From Erythrobasidium yunnanense (Eukaryota; Basidiomycota; Cystobasidiomycetes; Erythrobasidiales; Erythrobasidiaceae), in NCBI GenBank assembly GCA_001600175.1, contig BCJC01000002.1, positions 2,205,111 through 2,269,110 on the forward strand: a DNA stretch of 64,000 nt. Reading direction: 5' to 3'. Below are positions 47,023 to 56,654 of the stretch, in pieces. A program made the translations under genes and the position numbers. How positions within the stretch are numbered: position 1 is the first letter of the stretch; each line of letters starts with the position of its first letter. Below the pieces are notes generated by a model that worked only from the letters and a program-made list of their open reading frames with translations, was not told the DNA's origin and did not search any database.

Positions 47023-47701
47023 ATGGCAAACGCAGCGCGCATGTTTCTCGATTCGTAAGCAACCATATTCCCATATGAATAGGTCGTCTGACGAGGGCTT
47101 CGCTGCAGGAATGCCTATGTGCTAGCCAAACGGGTAGCGATCACAACGGGTACTGTCGCCGCTCAGGTCGGCAGCTTGGATTACAAGTAAGCAACGCAGC
47201 CCGCTAGCTATCAAGAGCAGGATCAGACGATGCTATCTCTTCTCTAGTCCCGAAACTGGCGTTCTCAGAGGTGGTTTCAAGGTAAAGTGCGTATCAGTCA
47301 GCAAGACAACGAAGCCAAATGGCCAAGCCGATCATCTGCCGTCTCGAGCCAGTTCGATGACTTCGGACACTGTTGCCTCTGCCGAAGCGGGACAGATAAT
47401 GCGCTCCTTCACAGATTCGTCTACATCTTCATCTGGGGAGGCCAGCGACGACACAGTGCCAGCCAAGATGCGCAGCAGAAAGAGCTGGCAGAATTCACGG
47501 GGCCGTATTCACGCTCGTTTCCCTGAAGCAGTTGACTTCGGAGCGCTTCAGCAACGACCGAGACCCATTTCGGCAGGACCTATCGCAGAAGCGGCTATGA
47601 GCTTGATGACTGCGCAGAGAATGCGTCGGACCAGTGTCCAGCACACCTCCACAGCTCGTCCAGGCGGCGTCCTGAGGAAGTCCGGTGGCATCGCGACTTA
47701 A
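47023..47701 (+). CDS. Unrecognised protein, second member of tandem pair
   Basis: Three exons, 47023-47054, 47109-47186, 47248-47701, 188 codons (187 residues). Related to the gene at 45840: both share AKR before the first conserved strand, LDY at the end of exon 2 and introns of the same phase. The C-terminal helix is AGPIAEAAMSLMTAQRMRR here against AGLVAQATMSLVAAQGLRQ there, and both end in GIAT. The middle is Ser/Asp-rich and differs strongly, so only the ends appear constrained. No domain is recognised. It is convergent with the carrier-like gene, with 41 bp between stop codons. Confidence 0.7.
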
Positions 47702-47742
47702 GGTAGACGATGTTTGTACAAGCTGGTCTTGTCCATATATTC

Positions 47743-49718
47743 TCATCTACTGAAATCGTCCGACATAAGAGCATAGACCAGAAAGCCAATGCAGTATGGC
47801 GGTATGACCCTGAAGACGTTTGTGACTGTCAAGCGTCCCTTGAACCTGTTGCGTACCCGGCGTGCAAAGGAAGCACTGGTGGATATCGAGTTCTGTAGCT
47901 CATGTGCGCGCCAGATACGTGGTCTGCGATGCGCGCGTTTGAGCAAGCTATTCGAAGGCGGAGGCAGGTTGTCGAAGACGGCAGTACCGCCCAAGGCTGG
48001 GTGCTCTGCCAAGCTTTGCAAGGTACTCTGCGCTGGTACTGGTGATTTTCTTCTCCCTACGGTCGACTTCGCCAGCTGTGCTCTCGAAAAGACGGATTTC
48101 GAAGGTAGAAGGCTGCCCAACGTGCTGGAAGCTGCTGCCGAGAATCCGAGCATCGGTAGGAGGCCTTCGCGACGATACGCCTTTCCGAGTAAGGTGAATG
48201 CTGACGGTACGCTCTTTGTCGTAGATTTGGGTGGCTCGCGCAGCTTTGATGGCCTTCGTAGAGGGTGTTGTGGTGGCTCTGCCAGTCGAGGAGGGTGCAA
48301 GGGAAGGCGAGTCTCATGAGCCGCCAGTCGCTGATGTCTGTTTCGATGGGATAGCGTGAGAGGTGCAGATTTGGCTTCCTTCTTGCTACCGGGAACTGGC
48401 TTTCTGGTGACAGAGCCAATAGCAGGAGAACCGAGCCTTGCAGCATTATCGCGAACCGAGGACCGTTGAGCTTCCCGCTGCTCCGCCTCTTTGGCTTCGT
48501 TGCGTCTCTCCTTAGCCCAATCTTCCAGGCCATTCCAAATTATGGTCCTTGCCTTATCGAATGGCCTGCCGACTATTCCGTAGCCCACACCAGCAAAAAC
48601 CCCGCAAAGCACTATGACTAGCGCTTGTACCACTCTTCCCGGCCAACCTCGATCAAGCATGTTGTTCTCCAAAAGTCGCTCGAGATCGACTCCGATAGAA
48701 CGGCTCCGCCTCTCCAGCTGCACTTGAAGTCTGTCCACAGCTTTTCCGGCTCGCTTAGCCAGTGAGCGAGAGCCTTCGAATATTGTGAAGAAAACAGCGA
48801 AACCACTGCGCCTATGTCAGCTTGTTGTGATGAAGCTGATTGATCGGTCTTACAGGGAATCTCGCAATAGAGTGAATGTGAAGAGACTCCAGCTAGACCT
48901 CCACCAGTTAGAGAAGAAGGTGAATGGCGTCGAGAGAACCGGAGAAGTGCTGGTTAGCCATTTGGGAAACATGGCCTGAACAGCGACAGAGCGCCAGCCG
49001 TTCCATTTTGCTGCATTGCCTTTCTTGTTTAGCGACTGTGCAGCTAAGACAGCGCGTACGTTGTCAAGAGGGCTCGAGATGATAGATTGGGCTGCGCCTG
49101 CAGTTGCTCCAGATATGAAGGGAATGGCATATGGTGATACATCATAGCCCTCAGAGGAGTACTTGAGCATGCTCTCGGTGACAGTGTATGTCGAGAACAG
49201 AGTGAATCCGACAATGCTGTTGAGCAGTAAAGGTGGAAAGGCTTCGCGCGCAAAGAAGAACCCTGAGCACAGCATGCATCAGATGCTGCACCCCTTCAAG
49301 TCTGGAAATGCTCACATCCTTGCTTTGCTATGATGGATCGCAGGAAGTGCCGGTCGACGTTTGTGCCTTTGGCGCTTCCTTTCGCCATCTCGTTAAAAGC
49401 AGTCCATGCTGAGACACGCGTAGGCCTGCAAGCAAACAGTATACAGAGCACACCCGTCAGTGCTGCCGAACGAAGTTGGCCTGCCCAGCTATCAAGCCAG
49501 CGAGATGCCAGCAACCGAGCGAACCTGAACAGTCTGACAGGCCGCTTGAAGTAGAAGGCCAAGGTTCCAGTAAGACTTCGAGCCAGAGCAGACTTTGCGC
49601 TGGCATCCTTTCCAGCTGTGCCGGCAGCAGCGCTCTTCTCATTCTTTTGGCTGGCACCGGCTTGGACATCTTGAGCTTGAACAGCAGGAGAGGATCCAGC
49701 AGACAATGCAGACTGCAT
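47743..49718 (-). CDS. Mitochondrial-carrier-like membrane protein
   Basis: Three exons, 49718-49316, 49262-48854, 48805-47743, 625 codons (624 residues). Two carrier signatures of the PxDxxR type are visible (SPLDNVRAVL and GRPFDKARTI), with hydrophobic helices before them (NSIVGFTLFSTYTV, ISGATAGAAQSIISSP, VVQALVIVLCGVFAGVGYGI). SLC25 carriers move metabolites across the mitochondrial inner membrane as about 300-residue proteins of three repeats. This one is twice as long: a charged, Pro/Arg/Ser-rich stretch of about 190 residues lies between the second signature and a C-terminal hydrophobic segment (IPPYCIGFLVYALM), and the first repeat has no clear signature. Transport specificity cannot be inferred. 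The ATG at 49718 is the first in frame. Confidence 0.72.
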
Positions 49719-50875
49719 GAGGTCAACGGTGACTGTCACGGACGCATGCTATCGAAGTCGAAAGCCCGGATTTCCAGCTCTTCGAGCAAGGCAAGTGTGA
49801 AGAGAGACTCCAAAGAGTAAAATGGTATGCAAAGGATACCACCAACAGTTCAACGCGCATACACCGTCTTTTGCTCAACCTCATTGTCTCGAAGCACGTT
49901 CCCTGATTCGAGCGGATCTTCGGGAACCCTCTCGATGTTCCCTGCTTGAACGGCTGGGTCTACGAGTCGCTGATAGCAGACTTACTGATGAAGGCCATCC
50001 GACTTTCTCCAGAAGCCGCTTGAAGTAGAAGAAATCTAACACCAAATCCGCCCGATCCAATCGCTCGAATTCACGCTTTGCAATCGTATAGAAAATCATA
50101 AGGGATATTCCATCCATATTCCGGATATTCTCAAGCATTCGCAAGGCATTGCGGTCGACTCCCTCTAAGCCGGCGAGTTTTCTTCGTATCGAAACTGTCT
50201 CTCCAAGCCTTCAGTTCGAGCACACCTTCTGCTCTGCGACACTTACAAGTTATATAGATCACCTTGGCTTGGTTCCATAACAGAGCTTGTCCTAAGCCAC
50301 GGGGGTCGCCGTGCAGCGGCCCAGCGAAGAGATACCGCCGATACCCTTCAAGCTTTCGCGAGTTCCGTGTGGGCTCTCGGGCAAGTTTATCGCTTGCCTT
50401 GGCTTTCAAGGTGTCAGTTGTAGGTTTACAAGGCAAGTCGGAAATTGACTGACCGAAGTTGCGAGCAGGGTGGACAACTGGCATCTCTGGTTGACGCAGC
50501 CTCATTGCAGCTATAGCGCAACTGTCCAGAACACAGAGGCGTCCGCTCGTGACATGCAGCTTCAGCAATAGTCCTGAACAAGGAGTCCAACCGTTCACAT
50601 AGCCATCATGACCAGCCGAAAAAATCTACTTTCAAGGTACATGTCAGCTGCCCGATGCAGCACTGTTCTTGGCAGCAACAGATTAATTGGAATATCTCAA
50701 AGTAGTTGTTGATCTAATTTTTGCCATGCTACCCTTCGGCTCGGTCCCTTCTAAGCTTCTGGTTAAAAGGTCATCTCGATGAAAGGCTGTCTGCCCGTCG
50801 AAGAGCGAGGCTCCGCTGATGGTCGAGGCGCTCTCTCTCTCTCTCTCTCAAATATCAAACATTGTGCTCCCCACC
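49719..50875. other. Unresolved region with WD40-like and other open segments (minus)
   Basis: 1.16 kb without a supported gene. On the minus strand an open segment (about 50635-50237) starts after a likely 3' splice site and reads FSAGHDGYVNGW, like the end of a WD40 repeat. A likely intron with donor GTAAGTGTC (about 50250-50195) leads in phase into 50194-50010 (ENIRNMDGISLMIFYTIAK), and the frame runs on to 49881. I found no upstream exon with a start codon, because the plus-strand gene at 50876 intervenes. It may be a partial or decayed gene, or a short one whose first exon I missed. Confidence 0.35.
50831..50849. repeat. (CT)n microsatellite
   Basis: Nine CT units plus one base, 27 bp upstream of the ATG at 50876, in the probable 5' UTR. 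Confidence 0.9.
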
Positions 50876-51454
50876 ATGAGCGTCTCCTCCCAGAAGAATT
50901 CGGATGATCCCACTGTAGAGACCAAGATCATCGTCAGAAACTTGCGGGTCAGGCAGACGTACAAGAGAACTTTGACTGGGTCAATCTCCACAGTCGCTTT
51001 CTCGGATTCGCAGACGGACAAGAACTATCAACTCACGCCCATCATCCACCCAAGCGTACGCGGCGTCCTGCGAGCGCTCCGCTCGGACTGTGTTGTACAG
51101 GCCCGCATCGAACCAGGAGTGAAGGGGAGAGAGGACACGATAGTACAGTTAACGGACGCACGACCACTCTATGGTAAATCTATCGGGGTATTCTTCGAGA
51201 CAGTACTGCCGGATCGAGATGTCAAATGGCGATCCAAGGGAGGGCATGCACAAGCCTCAATAAGTTGCCTCCGGGATCCTAACACAAAGAAGGTCATAGT
51301 CAGAAAGAGGGCCAATCCAACAATAGAAAAGGAATTCTGGGCGCGCGGTAACATACCTCTACGCGTCATAAGCAAGAAATCCCTGCTTGGAATCGTCACC
51401 ATCTTAGGTATCGTGGGCGCAGAAGCGGATCTGCCTGTTCGTATGGCCCCTTAG
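50876..51454 (+). CDS. Unrecognised protein A of second tandem pair
   Basis: Intronless, 192 residues. No known family recognised. It is clearly related to the gene at 52075; shared blocks are a start like KIIVRNLRV, DCVVQxR, TDARPLxG, VFFETVLPxRD, TKK, and an ending RVISKKSLxG followed by GxVGAExDLPxRMA. The pattern of alternating hydrophobic residues suggests a small beta-rich globular fold. There is no signal peptide or membrane helix. I chose the ATG at 50876 (context CCACCATGA), which aligns with the start of its paralogue; an in-frame ATG at 50819 would add 19 residues encoded by the CT repeat. Function unknown. Confidence 0.75.
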   Translation: MSVSSQKNSDDPTVETKIIVRNLRVRQTYKRTLTGSISTVAFSDSQTDKNYQLTPIIHPSVRGVLRALRSDCVVQARIEPGVKGREDTIVQLTDARPLYGKSIGVFFETVLPDRDVKWRSKGGHAQASISCLRDPNTKKVIVRKRANPTIEKEFWARGNIPLRVISKKSLLGIVTILGIVGAEADLPVRMAP

Positions 51455-52074
51455 TCGGCCTCCAGTGGTACGACTAAAGTCACTATCCCTGCACGTGTTC
51501 TGGATCGTCCGGTGCGAGCGTTGTCTCGGCCTGTCTTCCTGTGCTACAGTATCTTCATCCGCTGCAAGCTGCTTTGATGCTTTCCGCTTGTTTCTCTTCT
51601 TCCATTATATAGCAGCAGTGGCCGATTTCATCCTCAAAAAGAAGAAAAACAACAGAAGGATAGTCGGTCCTCAACTGTAGAAGACCTCCTGGGCTTTCGG
51701 CAACTTTCTGAAGACTTCCGTTGATTTCCCAAGGGGAGCTTCCAATACTCCCCTGGCCTGAATTACGTGCCGTAAGCAAGGGGTACCAAACTACGTAAGG
51801 TAGCTCGTGAAGTCCAGCAGAGGATACTTGTCGGTCCTGCTGCTTGGCTTGTAAGCCTTTCTTCCGCCTTTGACTGGAAAGCCTTTGTAGAGCCGTGCCT
51901 GTTGCAGGCTGGGGCAGCGAGCTGCTCGCTCTGCAGCTTGTCTCCGCACCACCAAAACAATAACGAGCACAGGCTGAGCATACACAAGCCTGGACTTCAG
52001 CCATCAGTGAGACATCTAGACTAAGACCAACAACTTGACTTTTGGACCCCGTGAGAGAAAGTATCTTGCACACG
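51455..52074. other. Intergenic region within second orphan pair, holds NAT4 relic
   Basis: 620 bp between the two related genes. The left part carries a degenerate copy of the NAT4 3' end (51518-51602). A 193-codon minus-strand open frame (52136-51555) spans most of it but overlaps the relic and the next gene and has no recognisable content. Confidence 0.5.
51518..51602 (-). pseudogene. Relic of the NAT4 3' end
   Basis: On the minus strand this segment matches 52880-52795, the last codons and 3' UTR of NAT4. KRKA...EDTVAQ here corresponds to KRKA...KDTVA-stop there, and the flank GCGTTGT.TCG.CCTG is shared past the stop codon. Its position downstream of paralogue A mirrors NAT4's position downstream of paralogue B, so the duplication unit apparently ended inside NAT4. 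Confidence 0.7.
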
Positions 52075-52668
52075 ATGAACGCTCCCAAGCCATCAAAGCC
52101 TGCCGCACTGGCTGCGAAGGCCAAGAGACGTCCCAAGACAATTGTCGTTCGGGAACTACGCGTCGAGTACAGGCATTGGAGGACGGACGACCGAAGAGGC
52201 TTTCAATTCAATCGTTCGATCAAATTGTACGACCTACAGACCGACAAGGAAGTAGAATGGAACATCAGCGCTTCAAAGCCTTGGATGCTCAGTTTCTGTG
52301 ATGTTCTGGACAAACTTGACCCCGACTGCGTTGTCCAGGTCCGCGCTAAAGCCGTCGACTGGACCGATAGGCTCTGGATGGAGGATGTAACGGATGCCCG
52401 ACCACTTCCTGGCGCCAAGCCCCCTCGAGTATTCTTCGAAACAGTACTGCCCATCCGAGATGGTATAAGACAAGTCATCCAAGATCCTATCACGAAGAAG
52501 AGCATAAGTAGATGGATGGCCGGTTCCTGGGTGGAGCAGATGCTGCGGAAGCAGGGTGAGGGCAACGTCCCGGTGCGAGTCATAAGCAAGAAGTCCTTGT
52601 TTGGCGCCGTAATGATCATAGGTGTCGTAGGCGCGGAAAAGGATTTACCTGCTCGCATGGCTACTTAG
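52075..52668 (+). CDS. Unrecognised protein B of second tandem pair
   Basis: Intronless, 197 residues, paralogue of the gene at 50876 (shared DCVVQ, DARPLPG, VFFETVLPIRD, RVISKKSLFG, VVGAEKDLPARMA). No family recognised. The basic N-terminus (KPSKPAALAAKAKRRPK) replaces the polar one in paralogue A, and the middle third has diverged. The ATG at 52075 is the only one that fits; the frame upstream lacks an ATG. It is convergent with NAT4 with 147 bp between stop codons. Since both copies keep an open frame and the same motifs despite strong divergence elsewhere, they are probably functional. Confidence 0.75.
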   Translation: MNAPKPSKPAALAAKAKRRPKTIVVRELRVEYRHWRTDDRRGFQFNRSIKLYDLQTDKEVEWNISASKPWMLSFCDVLDKLDPDCVVQVRAKAVDWTDRLWMEDVTDARPLPGAKPPRVFFETVLPIRDGIRQVIQDPITKKSISRWMAGSWVEQMLRKQGEGNVPVRVISKKSLFGAVMIIGVVGAEKDLPARMAT

Positions 52669-52815
52669 TCTGCCCCGAGAATGCAAGGCAACATCGTTCT
52701 TTCAAAGGTCTTCGACGTTGCTGGCAATAAGCTTTAGCAAAATTTCCATATCTTCGCTCGCCAAGACCGTCGACGGCCATGTTGTACTGCATAAGCGTTG
52801 TGTCGACCTGCTCTG

Positions 52816-53059
52816 CTATGCTACAGTATCTTTGACGACCTCTTCTGGCTGTATTGCTTTCCGCTTCTTCTTCTTCTTGTTTTTGGCCTTCTTGGCTGGT
52901 CCGATCAACTTGCTCAAGATCTCATAGTCTAGTACAGAGTCGCCATCTTCGACATGTAGAGATGGACATATCTCGTCGTTCACGTAGCCGCAGCGCTTGT
53001 AGAAAGACTGGGCCGACGAGTTTGCTGCAAATAAGGAAGGGGGGGGGGGGGGGGGGGGG

Positions 53060-53093
<34 letters not shown>

Positions 53094-53892
53094 GGTCAGA
53101 GACTGCAAGTTGATAGGAAGGTGAAAGAGATACCTGAGAATACCGTAAGCATGACTTTGAGCATCGAGTACTTGCTTGCAAGGATCTCTAAAGCGTTCAT
53201 GAGCAGCTTGCCGAGGCTTTGCCCTTGATAAGAAGGTGATATTTGGAGCTCGTAGCTGAACATGCGCCAGATTAGCAGATATGTGCGGTATAGAGATTTC
53301 GGACTGACCAGTATAGTACAGGCTGCGGAACATCTTCGGTGTCTTCTTCGGTATCGAATCTGAACATAGTGTAGCCGGCGAGATCACCAGACATGCTGTC
53401 GCGCACCACGAGGAAGCGAGACTCTGCATCAAAGAGCTCGGCTTTCTTCGCAGGAGGATCCCAACCCATCGACGATCCAACGTAGCTGGTGTAGCCTTCG
53501 AGTTAGCGGACGTAGGACAGCTGAGATTCGAGTAGCTTGATGCATACAGAGCCTTCATATTCGCTTCGAACAGATCATAGGTCGCCTTCTTGTCGTTTAT
53601 GGACAGCTCAGACGCGTAAAAAGCCGATAGGATCGCGTTCCTACAGGGAACACTCAGGCTCTGAGACGAAGACTGGGGTTTATGAGCATGTACCGCGAGT
53701 CCTTGAGTTCGATGATAGCATTTTGGGATATCCCAAGCTCATTCGCAGCAGTCAGATGATTCAGAAGAGCTGCACTTGATGCCTGAAGACCGTTTGTTTT
53801 CGCAGCAAAGCGTCAGTAAATTTCCAAGATCATACGGCGGATATCGAGAGGGTTTATCTTGCATTCTGGGCGGTCTTCAACAGCTGGTCCAT
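52816..53892 (-). CDS. NAT4: N-alpha-acetyltransferase Nat4/NAA40 (NatD, histone H4/H2A)
   Basis: Six exons, 53892-53863, 53782-53694, 53640-53548, 53485-53309, 53255-53134, 53024-52816, 240 codons (239 residues). NatD is a GNAT enzyme that acetylates the N-termini of histones H4 and H2A. Seen: YDLFEANMKALYVGSSMGW followed by DPPAKKAEL (the family WGWDP region), a GNAT core SRFLVVRD...AGYTMFRFD, the acetyl-CoA loop YQGQSLGKLLMNALE, then ANSSAQSFYKRCGYVNDEIC and PS...DYEILSK, ending in a lysine-rich tail. The first intron needs a GC donor (GCAAGA) to join MDQLLKTAQN to ASSAALLNH in frame. The fifth intron (53133-53025) contains an almost pure C tract on the coding strand. It is divergent from the dynein chain gene. 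Confidence 0.88.
53039..53092. repeat. Poly-G/poly-C tract inside a NAT4 intron
   Basis: 54 bp on the plus strand with 53 G and a single A at 53062. On the NAT4 coding strand it is a C tract just before the 3' splice site of intron 5. True length may differ, since such runs sequence poorly. Confidence 0.95.
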
Positions 53893-53959
53893 GTCGACAT
53901 AAGCCAGGGTTCAAGGCCAACTTGGTTGATCTTCGTCAAGAAAGGACAACGTCCCAGCT
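53893..53959. promoter_or_regulatory. Short divergent promoter, NAT4 / dynein LIC
   Basis: Only 67 bp lie between the two start codons, so promoter and 5' UTRs must overlap or extend into the opposite gene. No element identified. Confidence 0.35.
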
Positions 53960-56179
53960 ATGAGCGCGAGCACTTCAAAGATCAATAATCAGCATGCTTC
54001 AAGCAGCGGTAGCAGCGCCAATAACGGCGGGCTATGGTCCAGCATCCTCGCCAGCACCGTCAATAGCGCTGGAGCACGGCCAAAGCACGCGCCTGCGAAA
54101 CGGCTCATCGTGATGGGTGAATGAACGAAGGTACACCGAAGCCTCTGAGCAACAAAGTAGTAATGCGTATTCCAACTATGCAGGCCAGCCTTCATCCGGA
54201 AAGCGTACCTTGCTTCGCGCTATGGAATCACAAAGCAGCAAGAACAGCAAAGGCAAACGCCCTGCATCAACGTCAGAGGGTCTGTCATTGGCGGTATACA
54301 GCACAGACGCCGGAGAGAATGATACGCCTGACCTTGCTGGTCCTAGCAATTTAGGGGTCAACTTTCAGTACATGGCGCTCGATGATACAGCAGAAGATGG
54401 TAGGTCAATCGACAATCGTGATGTTCACAGTAATGGGACAGTGAAGCTGAATTCCTGGCGAACCTAGATCCCTCTTCCCAAGTCTCTGTTTATGTCACAT
54501 CGCGTCTCGACACTCCACCTTTCGATGGTTTGGCTTCGCTTACACTCGATACCGATTCCTTGACACAATCATTGGCTATCATCGTGCTCGACTGGACTCG
54601 GCCGTGGCAGTTCGTAAATCGCCTGCGGCAATGGTACGGTGCATTGCAGAAGAGGGCACAAGAGATCGAACAACAAGGCAACGATGGGGCGTATTGGATA
54701 ACGGAAGCTAGGGAAAGACGTGCGTGACAGTCAAGAGCAGCTTTAGAGGTCTACATAATCTGATGCCTCATTCAGTCGAGAACCTCGTTCGCAATTACCA
54801 AGAACCGGCAGTAAGAGGCGCAGACGCAGCGCATAGCAGCACTGTTCCTGCAGCAAGCAGTATCGCCTCCACGTCCACATCTGCACCTACGGAAAAGCTG
54901 CCCCTACCGGATGGCAGTCTTGCAGTCAATCTAGGCATAGCGACCATTGTCGTGTGTACAAAGGTAGATCATCCTATCAAGCTCACTGCACAAAGAGGCA
55001 CTGCTGACCGCTTGGTAACAGTCTGACCAGATCACTGCACTTGAGCGAAATGCACTCCTGACGGAAGAACAGATCGACTTTGTCCAGCAATGCTTGCGGA
55101 GTATCTGCTTACATCGTGAGTAATACGGTTTCTCTTGCTGAACATGACTGACTGGCCCATCAACCAACAGATGGTTCTGCACTCTTCTCGACGTCCGCTC
55201 TTCACCCCTCCACCTTCGACAGACTGCGGACGTATATACAGCACAGACTCTTCAGCCGCAGCTCATCTTCAGCAGAAGTACATGCACCTTCGAGGCCATA
55301 TCAGTATCGGGCAAACGTTATAGACCGTGAGCAGCTATTGGTGCCGACTGGGTGGGACAGCATAGGCAAAATTCGGGTGCTTCGGGAAGGCTTTGACTTC
55401 GGTCGATGGATAGGGAGCTGGAACAGGACGCTTGGCATATCGACCGCAGATTCAGATGAGGGAACAGAAGATGCCGTAGGGAGCTATGCGAAAGCTGTAG
55501 GCGATGGCGATATAGCTGCTGCAGTAAGTCTCAGACCGTAAACACAGATATGACCCTGGAGCTGACGAGTACATTCGAACAGCCGAAAGCTCCTGTCCGG
55601 ACAGAAGTGCAAGACGAGCAAGACTTCCTGAAGATCCACTATGAGATTCTATCACGAGAAGCAGCGAAACGTGGTGCCTCATCGGGCATGCAACGCCAGA
55701 ACTCTGGCAACCCGCGCGAAGGCGTTGCCCAGCCAAATGACAGGAGATATCTGGCCGGCCAGCATCAGCCAAGCACGCCGCTGAGCGGTACAGTCGGGCC
55801 AATGGTCAGCACTTCTTTATCACTTCCCACGGTCGAGAGAGCACTGGAGACCGCTCGTGACGCACCGTCGCCTGCAGTGGCCGGTGCAGGCATGACAAGT
55901 GCGCCATCCATGACTCGACGAGAATCTTCGCGGCAGAGTAACATCAACGGGCACCTGTCGCCTCTGAGTCCTCCTCTAACGTCACCGTCTGGTACTTCTG
56001 GAAGTGCACCGCAAAACGAAGTCCTGGCGAATTTCTTCCAGAGTTTGCTCACTGCGCGAACGGACAAAGGATCAGGATCAACGGCGAGTCCATCATCAAA
56101 GAGCAGTGCGCCTTCGCATGCGAGGACATCGAGCAGTAGTAAAGCACCACAGACCCCAAGTAGTAGCAGTAATCAGTAA
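53960..56179 (+). CDS. Cytoplasmic dynein light intermediate chain
   Basis: Seven exons, 53960-54116, 54184-54399, 54468-54719, 54776-54963, 55022-55115, 55171-55523, 55583-56179, 619 codons (618 residues). DLIC sits on the dynein heavy chain and its tail binds cargo adaptors. Seen: LWSSILASTV at the start of the GTPase-like domain, the P-loop GQPSSGKRTLL, DTPPFDGL...IIVLDWTRPWQFV, TIVVCTKSD, HGSALFSTSALH and PYQYRANVIDREQLLVPTGW, FDFGRWIGSW; then a Ser/Thr/Pro-rich tail with the short adaptor-binding helix NEVLANFFQSLLTAR near residue 565. In the P-loop the residue after GK is Arg rather than Ser/Thr, so nucleotide binding may be lost, as reported for fungal DLICs in general. The intron 54720-54775 was chosen because it alone gives a continuous frame. 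Confidence 0.92.
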
Positions 56180-56654
56180 TAATGCAAGCTTGTCGTCTCA
56201 AATCTATTATATCAAGTATGGAACATGATAAGGTGTCTATCATAACAGCGACAAGTTGCGAACGCCTATCTGATCGGCCTTGCATTACCGGCGATGAACA
56301 TGGGCAAAGTCGTCATGCGCTTGCTTTCGAGACAGTATTGAGCATAAAAAACCGGGCTAGTCCTAGCGTGTCTTGTGTGTCAAGCAGTGCATGCGCTAAC
56401 GTGCCCTGGTAGAGCACTGCTTTCCAGCTTCCCATACTGACGTATCCCCATGGGCGTGAAGTGCGATCCCGCTATCAGCACCCCAGGCAGCTGATACTGC
56501 GATTGACATCACCATGTGCTGATTCGCGGTGAGATGGCTAGTCGAGCTAGGTCTCCCGAGAGCGAAGGAGCTTGCGTGCTTCGCATATCGTGCAGCTGGG
56601 CCAAGAGACTCTCTCGTAGTCGGTGGTCTGTGAGTATTTCGTCTCCTCCCTCTC
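56180..56654. other. Convergent 3' intergenic region
   Basis: 475 bp between the converging dynein LIC and TMEM242-like genes. No gene, RNA or repeat seen. Confidence 0.45.

Noticed and set aside
51555-52136. 193-codon minus-strand open frame between the orphan pair
   Set aside because: It overlaps the NAT4 relic and the start of paralogue B on the other strand and shows no family resemblance.
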